Assembly: GCA_946902985.2 (NCBI GenBank)
Contig: OX336388.2
Span: forward strand, 1,507,738,545 to 1,507,802,544
From: Meconema thalassinum
Lineage: Eukaryota; Arthropoda; Insecta; Orthoptera; Tettigoniidae
DNA length: 64,000 bases
Direction: 5' to 3'
Numbering within the stretch: position 1 is the first letter of the stretch; the number at the start of each line of letters is the position of its first letter. This document shows positions 34,325-45,462 of the stretch, in pieces. Under the pieces are notes generated by a model. It saw only the letters and a program-made list of their open reading frames with translations. It had not been told where the DNA came from and searched no databases. Position numbers and translations under genes: made by a program.

Positions 34325-34828
34325 ACCGTAACTCGGTAACCGTTTCTCGCATAGACATGGGTAATATACCAATGTAAAGCTAAAAGTATGATTTATAACT
34401 TTTATTCTGGGTCTTAAGTCAATATCAGCAGTTGTTTAAAAAATAATTACCTGCTAATGACAAATTAACCAAATTTTCGTGTAAAAATTGTGCTAAAAAT
34501 GTTAAATTAGTCGTTTTTTTCCTTCATCAATAGCAATAATTAGGCCAGATAAGTCCGTTATCCTACTGGTTCATTTTTATTAATTGCTAAAGCTCGCGAG
34601 ATCTAAATTTGGATCAATACTTTGAACGCAGGAAGCAAAAATGCTGTTTTTGGCACTTAGGCCCCATTTAAGCCATTTTGAACCCTCCAAAAACTATGAC
34701 GCGGACACCGCAGAGATGGGGACTTTTCAGGATTTGTTTCTAGGGTACTAGGGAACATCTATACCAAATTTCAGCTTTACATTATTTTTTTTTTAGGTTG
34801 GCCGTGTTTTTTGCATATAATGCCTGGG
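34325..34828 (-). repeat. right terminal inverted repeat of element 2
   Basis: Inverted copy of the left arm; outer edge ATGCCTGGG. Confidence 0.85.
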
Positions 34829-35023
34829 CTATTAGCACCACTCAATGAATTTCTTGATGTTGTTTGTTACTGATTGATGCAAATAAATTAGTCCTAAACG
34901 CATTAGGTTTAAAGGGAGATTAAACATTACCGGTAATTAATTTCACCAAATAAAATAAGAAACTGTGTCATACCCACGGGTATCTATATATATATCTCTA
35001 TCTCTATCTCTATATTCTATATA

Positions 35024-36424
35024 TCTTTCTATATATATAAAAATGAAAGTTTGTCTGTTTTTTCTGAATTTCCACGGAATTTTGCGATATATGCGCGTTT
35101 CAGGCTGTTTTATGACGGATGCGCGCAAAAATAAAAGTTTTGTCTGTCTGTCTGTGTGTCTGTGGACAACTTCTACGAGTCCTTATAACTTGAGAACGGC
35201 TGGGTGGATCAACGTAAAATTTGATACAGATATCCATCAGAGGCACCACACTAATCATTGATGTAACTCTTCTCCGTACCTCTCATAAAAGGGGCCCTAT
35301 CCCCTTAAAATACATGCTGAAATAGGCGTAGAAGGGTGAAACAAAGCTCATTTTCAGCCCCTCAATGTGAGTGACTAAACTCGGGTACCCGAAAACCACA
35401 TTTTAAGGCCCTAAAACCAACAGTTTTTGAGATATTCCCAGAAAACTAATTGCACTTAATTAATTAATGAAAGAATGCATGCCGGTAACCATGGCAACTG
35501 AATCTCAGAGGTCCATCTATTTCTGTAAGACGCAATGCAATTCCATTTATTACATTACTGTGAAGCTTTGCAAACGGCTATAAGGTTATAATGGATCCAA
35601 ATTAAGCTGAAATATTCATTAATACATACAATGCGCTTAAGGGGTCAAGGGGTAGGCCTACTCGAGAATATTTTCACGCGATTTACACGTGCGGGTGTGG
35701 TACGGAAGGTCTATTATATCCCTTCTCTATTATATAAAAATGAATGTTTGTCTGATTTTTCGGCTTTTCTACGAAAATTTGACATATCTCCCCGTTTCAG
35801 ACTGTTTTGTGACGGATGCACGCAAAAATATATTTTTGTCTGTCTGTCTGTGGACAATTTATTGTGTCCTTAAAACTCGAGAACGGCTGGGTGGATTAAC
35901 GTAAAATTTGATACAGATATCCATCAGAGGCACGACACTAATCATTGATGTAACTCTTCTCCGTACCTCTCATAACAGGGGGTCTACCTCCTTAAAATAC
36001 ATGCTGAAATAAGCGTGAGACAAAGCTCATTTTCAGCCCCTCAATGTGAGAAACAAAACTCGGGGGCCCTAAAAGAACCCCGAAAACCACATTTTAAGGC
36101 CCTAAAACCAACAGTTTTTGAGATATTCTCAAAAAACTAATTTCACTTAATAAATTAATGAGGGAATGCATGCCGGTAACAATGGCAACAGAATCTCAGA
36201 GGTCCATCTATTTCTGTAAGACGCAATACAATTCCATTTATGTCATTACTGTGAAGGTTTGCAAACGACAATAAGGTTATAACGGATCCAAATTAAGCTG
36301 AAATATTCATCAATACATATAATGCGCTTAAGGGGTCAAGGGGTAATCGGGAATTTTTTAACGCGATTTACACGTGCGGGTATGGTCCGGAAGGTCTATT
36401 ATATCCCTATCCCTATTTTGTTAT

Positions 36425-36455
<31 letters not shown>

Positions 36456-37235
36456 GTTTAATTATTATCATTAATATGGCGTACAACGAAGAGACAAAGC
36501 TCATTTTCAAACCCTTGGGGTCAGAAACAAAACTCGGGGACCCTCAAGAGCCGTAAAGGGTCCCCGAAAACTATATTTAAAGGCTCTAAACCCAACAATT
36601 TCTTAGATATTCCCAGAAAACTAATTTCATTTAATAAACTAAAGAAGGAATGCAAGCCACTAACCATGACAACAATATCTCAAGAGGTGGCATCCAACTT
36701 TCCATCTATTTCTGGAATAAGTAATGCCACTCCATTTATTACATTTCTGTGAAAGGTTGCAAATGGAGTACCCTAGATTTTTTTTCACACGACTTACACG
36801 TGCGATATGTCGTACAGAAGGTGTATTATATCTCCCAACATCAACATTATTTTCAAAAATTCCTGAATAGAAATAGTAGACTGTTTTTTGCTGATTTTAG
36901 GAATTTGGGCCATTGGAGGCTAAAAACACTGAATTTTCATGCACCACAAGCCTTTATAATTTATAAAGGGGTCTTCCTGTAGTTGGGCACTTGACACAGC
37001 GGTTAGGGTCAGTTCGTATGTGACGTGTATTGCGATTCTTCTACGAAGTTTTCAATTTTATTTTCACGCCAGGAAGAACACGTTAGGTAAATTTAGTTTG
37101 AGAGCACATTTTAACTAATAATTTTTATTTGCCAACAAGCAGGTTCCAAGCCCCTAAACATTGCAACAGTAGCTCAATTGATAACATCTGGTTATTAATA
37201 CCGAAGACCGTTCGAAGAATGGGTACTTCTGCTAG
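35024..37235 (+). mobile_element. non-autonomous Helitron with repeated 5' modules
   Basis: The 3' end is diagnostic: a hairpin CCGTTC-GAA-GAATGG (37208-37222), nine bases, then terminal CTAG (37232-37235) followed by T. The 5' side starts with TCT..TATATATAAAAATG-type sequence near 35024-35040, and the same start recurs at 35726 (TCTATTATATAAAAATG). A TGTCTGTCTG run follows each start. Two modules of about 698 bp (35028 and 35726 onward) and a third, 5'-eroded one (about 36395-36835) share GAGAACGGCTGGGTGGAT (first two), CCCGAAAAC and GATTTACACGTGCGG-type phrases. No coding capacity. Confidence 0.7.
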
Positions 37236-38689
37236 TATAATCTATAAATTAAACCCTGAGCAGAATTTGTTAAGTCAATATTATGGATGTTATGGAGACG
37301 ATTCACGTTACTTACATCATTATTATATCCCTACTTGAAATTGATTTTCATCACACCTTAAAATTAGACCTTCCAACCTTGTTTTGCGTTTAAGTTTCCC
37401 TTACGAAATTTTATGTCTGATCTCAGCAGAATCAAGTGCTGCTATTTGTCCGTCTTGAGAGCAACCTTGCCATAATATTGTCTTCAGGAGTAAGAACCCC
37501 TGACCTTCGTACACCTGCCCCAAAATGACAGGATTGAATAAATAGGTTCTAGTTACAAGTTTCAACATGTCTATCGGAACAGTTGAGGAAACTTTGTCCC
37601 ATCTATCAAAAACAGAAATAGGAGGTGCCGGTTGCAAGGTTTCTGCAATATTTATTTAATGTTGATTTTGAAGTCTTTTTGTCAGTGTTGTCTCTACAAA
37701 CTATCACTTGTAACTCTTCAGTCAGTCATCACAAATTTACCCAATAGGACTGGTCAGGGGTATTATAAATCGGTCCGTCACTTCATGAAACCACGTGTCA
37801 GGTATTGAAACTAACCCATTTTACAACATATGCTGGCTTTTAGTGAAGTGCCTAGGATTTTCATGAAATGACGTATTTCATTATCAGACTACTACAGATA
37901 TCAAATTAATAAATATATGTCAACACTCGTGTAAAAAGTACATGTATTATAGGTAGTTATAATCACTATTAAATGATGGGCGATTTTGAATTACGTGTTT
38001 CTACCGTCAAGTGGTCATCATTAAAACCTAATTACTAGCATTGAGGTTTAAATTTATATACAAATATTGGCTGGACACTAGTTGCGGATAAATCCACTAC
38101 AGGGGAAATAGTTATTTACACGACCTTTGTGTGTCAAAACTTACAGTGGTGTGTGGCTTGAACAAGGAAGGTAAGAGGATACGTGTAATAGATGGGTACT
38201 AGTTTCGATTCCATCGAACGCTTAGTGCTTGAATTCAACGGAGGTCATACTATAAGAAGACGTGCAGATTATTTCTGAAGATTGACGTAAAAACAGGTAT
38301 GACTCATGAAGAGAACACTAACTTCTCACAAACATGAATCTGACAATACCCATTCTACTGTAAGCTAAGGTAGAGGTTAACAGCTCTTTGAAACGTAAGG
38401 ACCTTGAAGAATTATATGAACGCAATGGACAAGGAGTAATTATTGCCAAATAGCCTACAATGATCCAATTTCGACAGGGTGAAGTAAGCAGACTACAATA
38501 CATTAAAACCGTGGCACATTAATTACTACCTTGAATTTTAAAATATTAAATTGTAAATTAAAAGTGGCATAATATTCTTTATCACTCCTCTCGAAACCCT
38601 TTGCATTTTGTAGCCAGTCCTCAGTCTGATTAAGTGGATGGGGAATATGTTTGTCGCAACTCGCATATCGTGGGATACGCAACTCGTAT
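37236..38689. other. unassigned sequence
   Basis: Nothing coding. 38255-38325 matches the reverse complement of 52967-53028 (AAGACGTGCAGA.., TGAAGAGAACACTAAC), so it contains a piece of some dispersed repeat. Confidence 0.45.
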
Positions 38690-40468
38690 TGTGCCCGTTT
38701 AGACCGGAGTCCGCACGACCACATATGCATTTTACCAATAATCAGTCAGCACGAGAATCAAAGTATCCCGGAGCGCCAGATGGGTTAAAGCTAATCGCAA
38801 AAACGACATCAAATGAAAAAAATGCTTTACTGATTTTTGGCTCAATGCAACAATAAGGATAGAAGGAGATTCAATTGGGTATGACACATCTGGAAAAATT
38901 ATCTCAGTTTATTTTGAAGTTAAAATTGACTGCAAAGATGCTCAAAGCAGCATCATCCACGTGTGGCGATCCACACTCTTATTTACACACAATATACATA
39001 AATTTTCCAAACACATTTGACAATCTTTTTGGAAACACAAGTCCGATTAATAGTCCTGTAGACTGTGTTCCAAAATTATTAATAATTAATTCCAGTTCAA
39101 AGTTAATTGTCTATACTGGAAATATCGTAGATCACTGTTTGAATATTTACATGATATTAACACTGGTAGAATAAATGTTCATAGAATTTTAAATTTTCAC
39201 TTATTTTCCAGTTTTCAAAAATATATTGTCGAAAATATTATTATCATTGAATCAACACACATTATTTACACATCTTAATAACATCTGAAAAGTATTTGAC
39301 CTTGAGCATAGCATCGAAGAACTGTGCGAAGCACAACAACAATTAATTGTTCTTCTGACATTAAACATTCGAGAAGTGACTCGATTATGAACTTCAAGTT
39401 CCTAACAAAATACATGATTTCTGAATCATCAACTTGATCACTAAATTGTTGAACCATTCAACTATTCAAATTTCCACTCGGAATCATTATTATAAAAATA
39501 TTTATATTTATGGCCATTTTTAGTAACTTTTACAACTTGCAATTCTTCGACAGAATGCGGAAATAAGAATTGTAGCTTTATAATAAATTCATTTAGTTCA
39601 TGGCACTAGGATTGAAAATATCCTTCAAATTATTCGTGGTTAAAGAATTATTTTTAATTGGCAGTGGCCCATTCTATTATTTGTGTAAGAACACAATATT
39701 ACAACAACAACGGCAAAGGTCTTCCTCTGTAGAAGAATAAACTACTATCATGACAAATCCGGGTTCTAGCAAAATCAAAGTCTAAATGGAATTCTTAAAC
39801 AAGGTTGAAATAAGAACTGATGGTTTCAATGAAATAACCTTCGGGTCATTCATCCGACGAAATGTGTAGCTCCAATACTCCTACTATAAACCTGAGCCAT
39901 CGAACCTGCTATTTGATTGATGCTCGAAAAAACCTCTTCATTCCTGCGACTTAAATATGCGCACCTGGGAATGGCATTTCAACTACTCCACACATACAAA
40001 TTTTCTTCCCAAAATTTATACAATAAATCAAGCCTCTGCTTGTTATCAACACTGGAAGATTAATAAACTGACAAGTTTATTTTATTTTACCATTCAGTTC
40101 AACCCGTGAATTTACCATACTTATGAAAATCTTTATTTCACTTTCGAGTGTATTTACGTCATGATTTTATATATATACAAAAATATCCTATTTGATACAA
40201 ATATCATTTGCTTCCCGTTTCATGCCTCTCCGTGTTATCTGAAAAATATACTTTGCTCAATGCAAATATCAACTGTTCAACCAGAACTGAAATGTTGGTT
40301 GAATGCGGGCTTGCGTTAACCACTCTCCTTCGGAAAATCTCCTGTTCCAAACTAGAAATGATTAAACTACTTCATAGGCTCTTTCTCAATACATATGATT
40401 ATTATAAAATATAATATCCAAGAATTATTTAGAAAAAATATGAAAATTATTATTATTATTATTAGTGG

Positions 40469-40501
<33 letters not shown>

Positions 40502-42031
40502 TATACCATTTTAAATATGTTTAATTATCATCTCATTATGTGAGAATCCACATGTTCGAATCTTCGAATATGGAAAAAATATCCATTCCTCAACAAAAAT
40601 AATTTAACTCAACCTTTACATCGACGGTTTTCCGTAGTTTCCCTAAAATATGAAAAATTCAAATAAATCTTCGAAATGCTTGGTCATCGATCCTAAACTG
40701 TTCTGAGTGCTGAAAATGCTCAGAATAACTCTAATATGTCTTGCGTAAATCATTGCAAGCTTTAAATACGAAGAAAAAATAAAATGTGTTGGTCATCTGC
40801 AGAAAAATAGTTCGTTCCAATTAGCTAGGCATAATATAATTCAAATGTGGCTTACATTTCTTGATGGTCTTGAAGTGAAGTAAACCTGGTCTGTACCAGA
40901 TTTATCCATCGACATGCCCTATCGGACAAGCACGTATAATCCTTGTATCGGCCGCCATTATATACCCACAATCCGTCTAGTCAGACATAGTGGTAGTATC
41001 TTTTGACGTTTGAATAAACTGTTGTTCCATTTTAATATGGGCTTCTATCAAAGCCATAACAGTTTGTTTAAATAGGGTCAGATCTAAGTGATCTATTCTT
41101 AGATATGTCAGTTGTAACATAACTCACGGTAATCTTATCAGTACAAGAAAAACACTGACAGTCTAAGCAATCAACGGCTGTTCTGAAGATCGTTCCCTGG
41201 CCATGGTTTATTAAATCACCATCTACCATGCGCTAAGCAACTTGTAGTTTCCATTGCGTAGACTAATGAACGCCACCGTTATAGACTAGTCTTCAGTGTA
41301 CTGACAGATCGAAGTGGTTAACTAGTTACAAAATAATGAAAACTGACTGAAATGGATTTAAATATCCAAGTATTATGTTATTACTGGACTGTGACAAAAT
41401 ATTAATTCTAGACAAAGTCTAGCATATGTCCATGTAGAAATATAAATATTTCCACCAATGTCTGTAGAAAAATCAATCACCTCAGTGATTCTCCTCGCCG
41501 TAAACTTACTAAGTTCCACCTCGTAGCGCAGCACTTTCGTGACTATCACGACTTTGAAAAGAACTTCTGCGTAGATCCGGCAACCATGTGCCTTGGCTCA
41601 GCGTCGTAGCAACTTGCTAGGCAACTGCTTGTGTTGAAATGAGCTATCGATATTTCGGCCATCCGGCTTTTATTCAAAACTTTCAGGGTCACGCCGCATC
41701 AGCTGACATCTGGAAATCCTCATATCTCTTGAATTCCTGGTCCGATTTACTTGATACTAATTGCATTCTCTTTCATTTGGCAGTGCCAGTAATCTGATCC
41801 CAGTCTCAAGTCTCTACTCCATGGTTAACTATTTAATCAATAAATAGCCTCCACCTCTGCTATTACTCGCTACGTCACTTGACATCCAAGTATCGGTAAA
41901 TTCTTTCCAATTGCTTCGAGAAGCAATGTAGCGCGATATTCAAATATCTCAACTTTCAAAAGCGGCTACAGCCTTTCCCTTGATATCTAGGTGTCTGAAT
42001 CTCGGAATACCCATTCCTAGAGTTGGGCACA
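38690..42031 (-). repeat. LTR (3' LTR in element orientation)
   Basis: 3,342 bp, repeated at 45463-48793 with an offset of 6773 at the left edge. Contains an (ATT)n run at 40447-40502 that is shorter in the other LTR. Confidence 0.93.
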
Positions 42032-42048
42032 TCCACCCCACACCTAGC
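42032..42048 (-). promoter_or_regulatory. polypurine tract
   Basis: On the minus strand GCTAGGTGTGGGGTGGA lies directly before the 3' LTR. Confidence 0.65.
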
Positions 42049-42190
42049 AAAAAATAAAAATTGAAAAATTTTTATTTTTCCTATCTACACATTAAATCAT
42101 CTGGTTCTTGAATAATAAATCTTCAAATTCGATGCATTATAAGTTCCCACGATGTTACCAGTTCATGTATTGGCGACTTCATAGCTTCCA

Positions 42191-44953
42191 TTATTGTTTA
42201 CTTCCACAATATTCAAAATCTTCAATTTCACCAGGTTTAATATAAAAAATATCGTGATACTCTTCCAAAATTTTCCCTAGCTCTGGGGACTCCTTCTCAG
42301 TGTAGACTTCTCTTCCTTCGGCTTCATGAAAAATCAGAGACCATTGAGCATCTCTCTCGATGTCTTCCTCTTCTTTTCCCTCGGAGTTAATCTCTTCGGC
42401 ATTCTTGAATCTAATCGTCTCTGTCTTCATGTCTATCACTGCTTGATATTTCTGAATGAAATCTGCTCCCAATATCATGTCAAAAGCCATGTCCTTCATT
42501 ACAACAAATACATGTCGGAAATCATGTCCACCAATCGTAATACATAAGTATAATTGTGTTTTACACAGAGATATTTTATTGGGTATTATTCCTTGGATCT
42601 TAATTCCTGATACTGGAATCTCCTCTAAATTCTCTTTGAGCTTCCACAGAATATAAAGCTTCTCACTCACCAGACAAAGCATAGCCCCAGTATCAATCAA
42701 AGTATCGACAGGCATACCGAATACTTCGCATGATATGATTGGCATTCTAATTCTTGTACCCATTTCTTTCCGTTCGTCATTCTGTTGAATTAAGTCATCA
42801 TCCTCTGCTTGCCATTTAATAATTCTGGAAGTGAAAGTGTTCAAAATTCTATCTTCTACTGTGAATTCGAAGTTTTTTTTTTCATTACCATTCCCCCGGG
42901 ATTGTTGTGTTACCGATGGACCTGGTTCATTGGGCCTCTGCTCCAAAAATTGCAAGTTATCTTGGTGTCTTGCTCCCAAATTTTTCCTCGTCTCCTTGTT
43001 AAACTCTTCATTGGACTGACGAGTATCCACATTCCCTCTGTTATTGTAGTTATTTCGACCATAATATCTTCTTTCCTTGTACCTTCCTTGACTATCTCGT
43101 GGTCTTCTCCATCGAGTATTGTATCGATTTCCACCATCTGGTCTCGCATATGGCTTGTAACTGTATCTGTTACTGTACTGGTTCCATCCTCTCTTATTTG
43201 GATCTTCCCTCGGCGTTTTCTCTTCTCGCCCCTCTCGAATCTCTCGAGGTGTTTGAGAATAACTATCAGCCATAACAGCATACACAGCGTTGTTATTCTT
43301 TCCTCCCTTCTGATGGAAGAATTGAGCGTTCGTATGATCCAGCTTCTGTAATACTTCATCAAATTGTTCCATATTATAGATATCAGCAGCGATCAAAGTC
43401 CTCTGGACGTCTGCTGGAAACTGACGTATCAATGCAGTAATCAAATCGTTATCTGGCATCGGCGGATCTAAATGTTGAAGTTTAGACAGCTGTCCAGAAA
43501 AGTACGTAGAGTATCGAGTAGGTTGTGACGTCGAGAATCTCTTCGAATATAACTCTGCTCTGACTTGCTGTTGGGTTTCCGGGGACCAAAACGTTTTCAA
43601 TAGCCCACGAGAAAACTCCTCAAAAGTGGTTAGAGTGGATCTAAAAGCACTAAACCAAAGAAGTGCAGGACCTTCCAAAAACTTCCCTATCACTCGGATC
43701 TGTCTTTCTTTAGGGATCTTAGAATCTTTCAGGTAATCACCTGCTTCTCTCAAAAATTCCACGGGTGTCACAGAATCTCGCCCTGAAAATTTAGAAGGCT
43801 TATCTTCTACATTCTTAAATACAGTTATGGGGTTGGATTGAAATACTGTCCTGACCTCATCCTGTCTTTGACTATCCGTGTCTCTAGCTGCTCCTAGATT
43901 TATCTGTATCTGTTCCTTTCCCCTTACATTTGGCATTTTAAACAGATGATCAGACTGTTTCTCATCCTTGATTTGAGTTTTCATAGCCTCAAGTTCCTTC
44001 TGGTTTTCTTCTGCCATTTTCTTAATTGCTTCAGTTTCTTTACAATTGTCCTTAACATCAATGGATATCTGGTTCATAACAGTCTCATGACTTTTCACTG
44101 ACCCTGTCATGTCTGATATGTCGTTCTGAGTTGCTTGGATATCTTTGGCAATTACTTCAATATGGGATGACAAAGATTCCCTAATCTCCTTGATTCCCTC
44201 TTGATTCTCCAGCTTGAGTGTGTCTTTAATTTCATTGACAACTGCGGTATTGATTTCAGTTTGCAACTCATTAATCACACCTTCTCTTATTTCTCCCATT
44301 ACAAGTTCTTTGAATTGTTCCGTTAAACGTTGAACAACTAGAATTCCCATCTCATTACTCTCCTTCTTCACTCTGACTTCTAGGTCGATCATGTCTTCAC
44401 CAACTTTCCTAAGACCATGTTCTATCCTATCAGCTAAGCTTTGGGATCGAAGATCGGCATCGCGAAATTTTTCGTCCATTAAACTTGCGTTAGTAGCTAA
44501 TGAAGTCTCGAGCTCATGTGTTTTTTCGCATAATTTATTCATTTTACTCTCAAGTGACATTTTCAAAATTTCAGAATTCTCTTTAAATTTACTTTCCATT
44601 GAATTAAATTTACTATTTAAATTTTCTTTCAAGTTACCTTTTAACCTGCTTTCTAAAGAATCAGAATTTTCTTTGAGTTTATTTTCTAAAGAATCAGAAT
44701 TTTCTTTAAGTTTATTTTCTAAAGAATCAGAATTTTCTTTAATTTTTTCATCTAAACTTTCCTTCAAGTTATCTTTTAACCTGCTTTCTAACAAATCGGA
44801 ATTTTCCTTAAGTTTATTTTCTAAAGAATCAGAATTTTCTTTAAGTTTCTTTTCTAAAGCCTCTGTATTTTCTTTCATAATAGCGGCTACACGCCGTCCA
44901 GCCTCTTTTGAACTCTCCTCCAAACTCCTCATCATCCTCATCATTTCTTCCAT
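42191..44953 (-). CDS. Gag-protease polyprotein with long coiled coil
   Basis: 920 codons, uninterrupted. Residues 1 to about 390 are predicted coiled coil by eye, with near-identical units built on KLKENSDSLEN (about residues 33-110). A Gag core follows: TPVEFLREAGDYLKDSKIPK, FLEGPALLWFSAFRSTLTTF, EEFSRGLLKTFW, then LIRQFPADVQRTLI. Next is an arginine/asparagine/tyrosine-rich region (RYYGRNNYNNRGN) instead of a CCHC zinc knuckle. The aspartic protease has LIDTGAMLCLV (DTG at 754-756) and MILGADFI (about 826-833). The frame ends soon after ILEEYHDIFYIKPGEIEDF, the linker that normally leads into RT, so Pol is cut off at its start. It probably encodes a particle protein able to mature itself, moved by RT and integrase from elsewhere. 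Confidence 0.9.
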   Translation of the reverse strand: MEEMMRMMRSLEESSKEAGRRVAAIMKENTEALEKKLKENSDSLENKLKENSDLLESRLKDNLKESLDEKIKENSDSLENKLKENSDSLENKLKENSDSLESRLKGNLKENLNSKFNSMESKFKENSEILKMSLESKMNKLCEKTHELETSLATNASLMDEKFRDADLRSQSLADRIEHGLRKVGEDMIDLEVRVKKESNEMGILVVQRLTEQFKELVMGEIREGVINELQTEINTAVVNEIKDTLKLENQEGIKEIRESLSSHIEVIAKDIQATQNDISDMTGSVKSHETVMNQISIDVKDNCKETEAIKKMAEENQKELEAMKTQIKDEKQSDHLFKMPNVRGKEQIQINLGAARDTDSQRQDEVRTVFQSNPITVFKNVEDKPSKFSGRDSVTPVEFLREAGDYLKDSKIPKERQIRVIGKFLEGPALLWFSAFRSTLTTFEEFSRGLLKTFWSPETQQQVRAELYSKRFSTSQPTRYSTYFSGQLSKLQHLDPPMPDNDLITALIRQFPADVQRTLIAADIYNMEQFDEVLQKLDHTNAQFFHQKGGKNNNAVYAVMADSYSQTPREIREGREEKTPREDPNKRGWNQYSNRYSYKPYARPDGGNRYNTRWRRPRDSQGRYKERRYYGRNNYNNRGNVDTRQSNEEFNKETRKNLGARHQDNLQFLEQRPNEPGPSVTQQSRGNGNEKKNFEFTVEDRILNTFTSRIIKWQAEDDDLIQQNDERKEMGTRIRMPIISCEVFGMPVDTLIDTGAMLCLVSEKLYILWKLKENLEEIPVSGIKIQGIIPNKISLCKTQLYLCITIGGHDFRHVFVVMKDMAFDMILGADFIQKYQAVIDMKTETIRFKNAEEINSEGKEEEDIERDAQWSLIFHEAEGREVYTEKESPELGKILEEYHDIFYIKPGEIEDFEYCGSKQ

Positions 44954-45462
44954 AATTTCAATTATTATTCAAAACTTAGGGGTATACAATATTGGCAAAC
45001 ACAAGCTTATAACTAGAACAAGAAATATGAATAGCTAATTGGAACACTCTAATAAAATGAGATTTGTCCTAATGTCGACGTGATGGAAAAACAAAATTCT
45101 CTACTTTTACGAATTACATTTACCACAATATCACAAGAAAAATATGCAAGTTCTCAAATATCCTCCACCTGGATTCTAATAATGTGTATGTCCAGTCATC
45201 GAACGTTTACTACTGAATTTACTTGACGCCCTAATGGTTAAGCCATTCTCAAAAATAATCAAACCCATTCTAATTATTAACCAGTTAAATTTTTAAGTTT
45301 CCCCACTAATTGGGTTTCCTACTAATTTATTCATCCAAACCAGACATCTCTCAATCCCAAAATATTTCTATAAAAATTATCACAATTTCAAATCGGCATG
45401 CGATTGACCATGTCTAAATCGAGACCCACGTTCGAAGCCATTTCTCTCTCTATCTTATTTTA

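Larger units (their letters stand above)
29253..34828 (-). mobile_element. long-TIR DNA transposon carrying a CXC-protein gene (element 2)
   Basis: 29253-29755 and 34325-34828 are inverted copies of about 500 bp starting CCCAGGCAT. They contain AACCTAAAA, TGTAAAGCTGAAATTTGG, CGCAGAGATGGGACTTTTCA-type phrases and TTGAACGCAGGAAGCAAAAA. The minus-strand gene at 32569-34278 is of the same family as in element 1. A tandem R1 insertion (30113-32235) lies between gene and left TIR; without it the element is about 3.45 kb, close to the 3.56 kb inferred for element 1. TIR sequences of the two elements differ apart from CCCAG at the tip. No clear target duplication. Confidence 0.75.

Noticed and set aside
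38875..39174. 99-aa frame repeated at 45648
   Set aside because: Inside the 3.3-kb LTRs, duplicated with them, with low-complexity composition and no motif.
42809..43351. 180-aa plus-strand frame
   Set aside because: Antisense shadow of the Gag-protease ORF.
44391..45038. 215-aa plus-strand frame rich in SEFSLSLFSKE repeats
   Set aside because: Antisense of the coiled-coil repeat region of the Gag-protease ORF.
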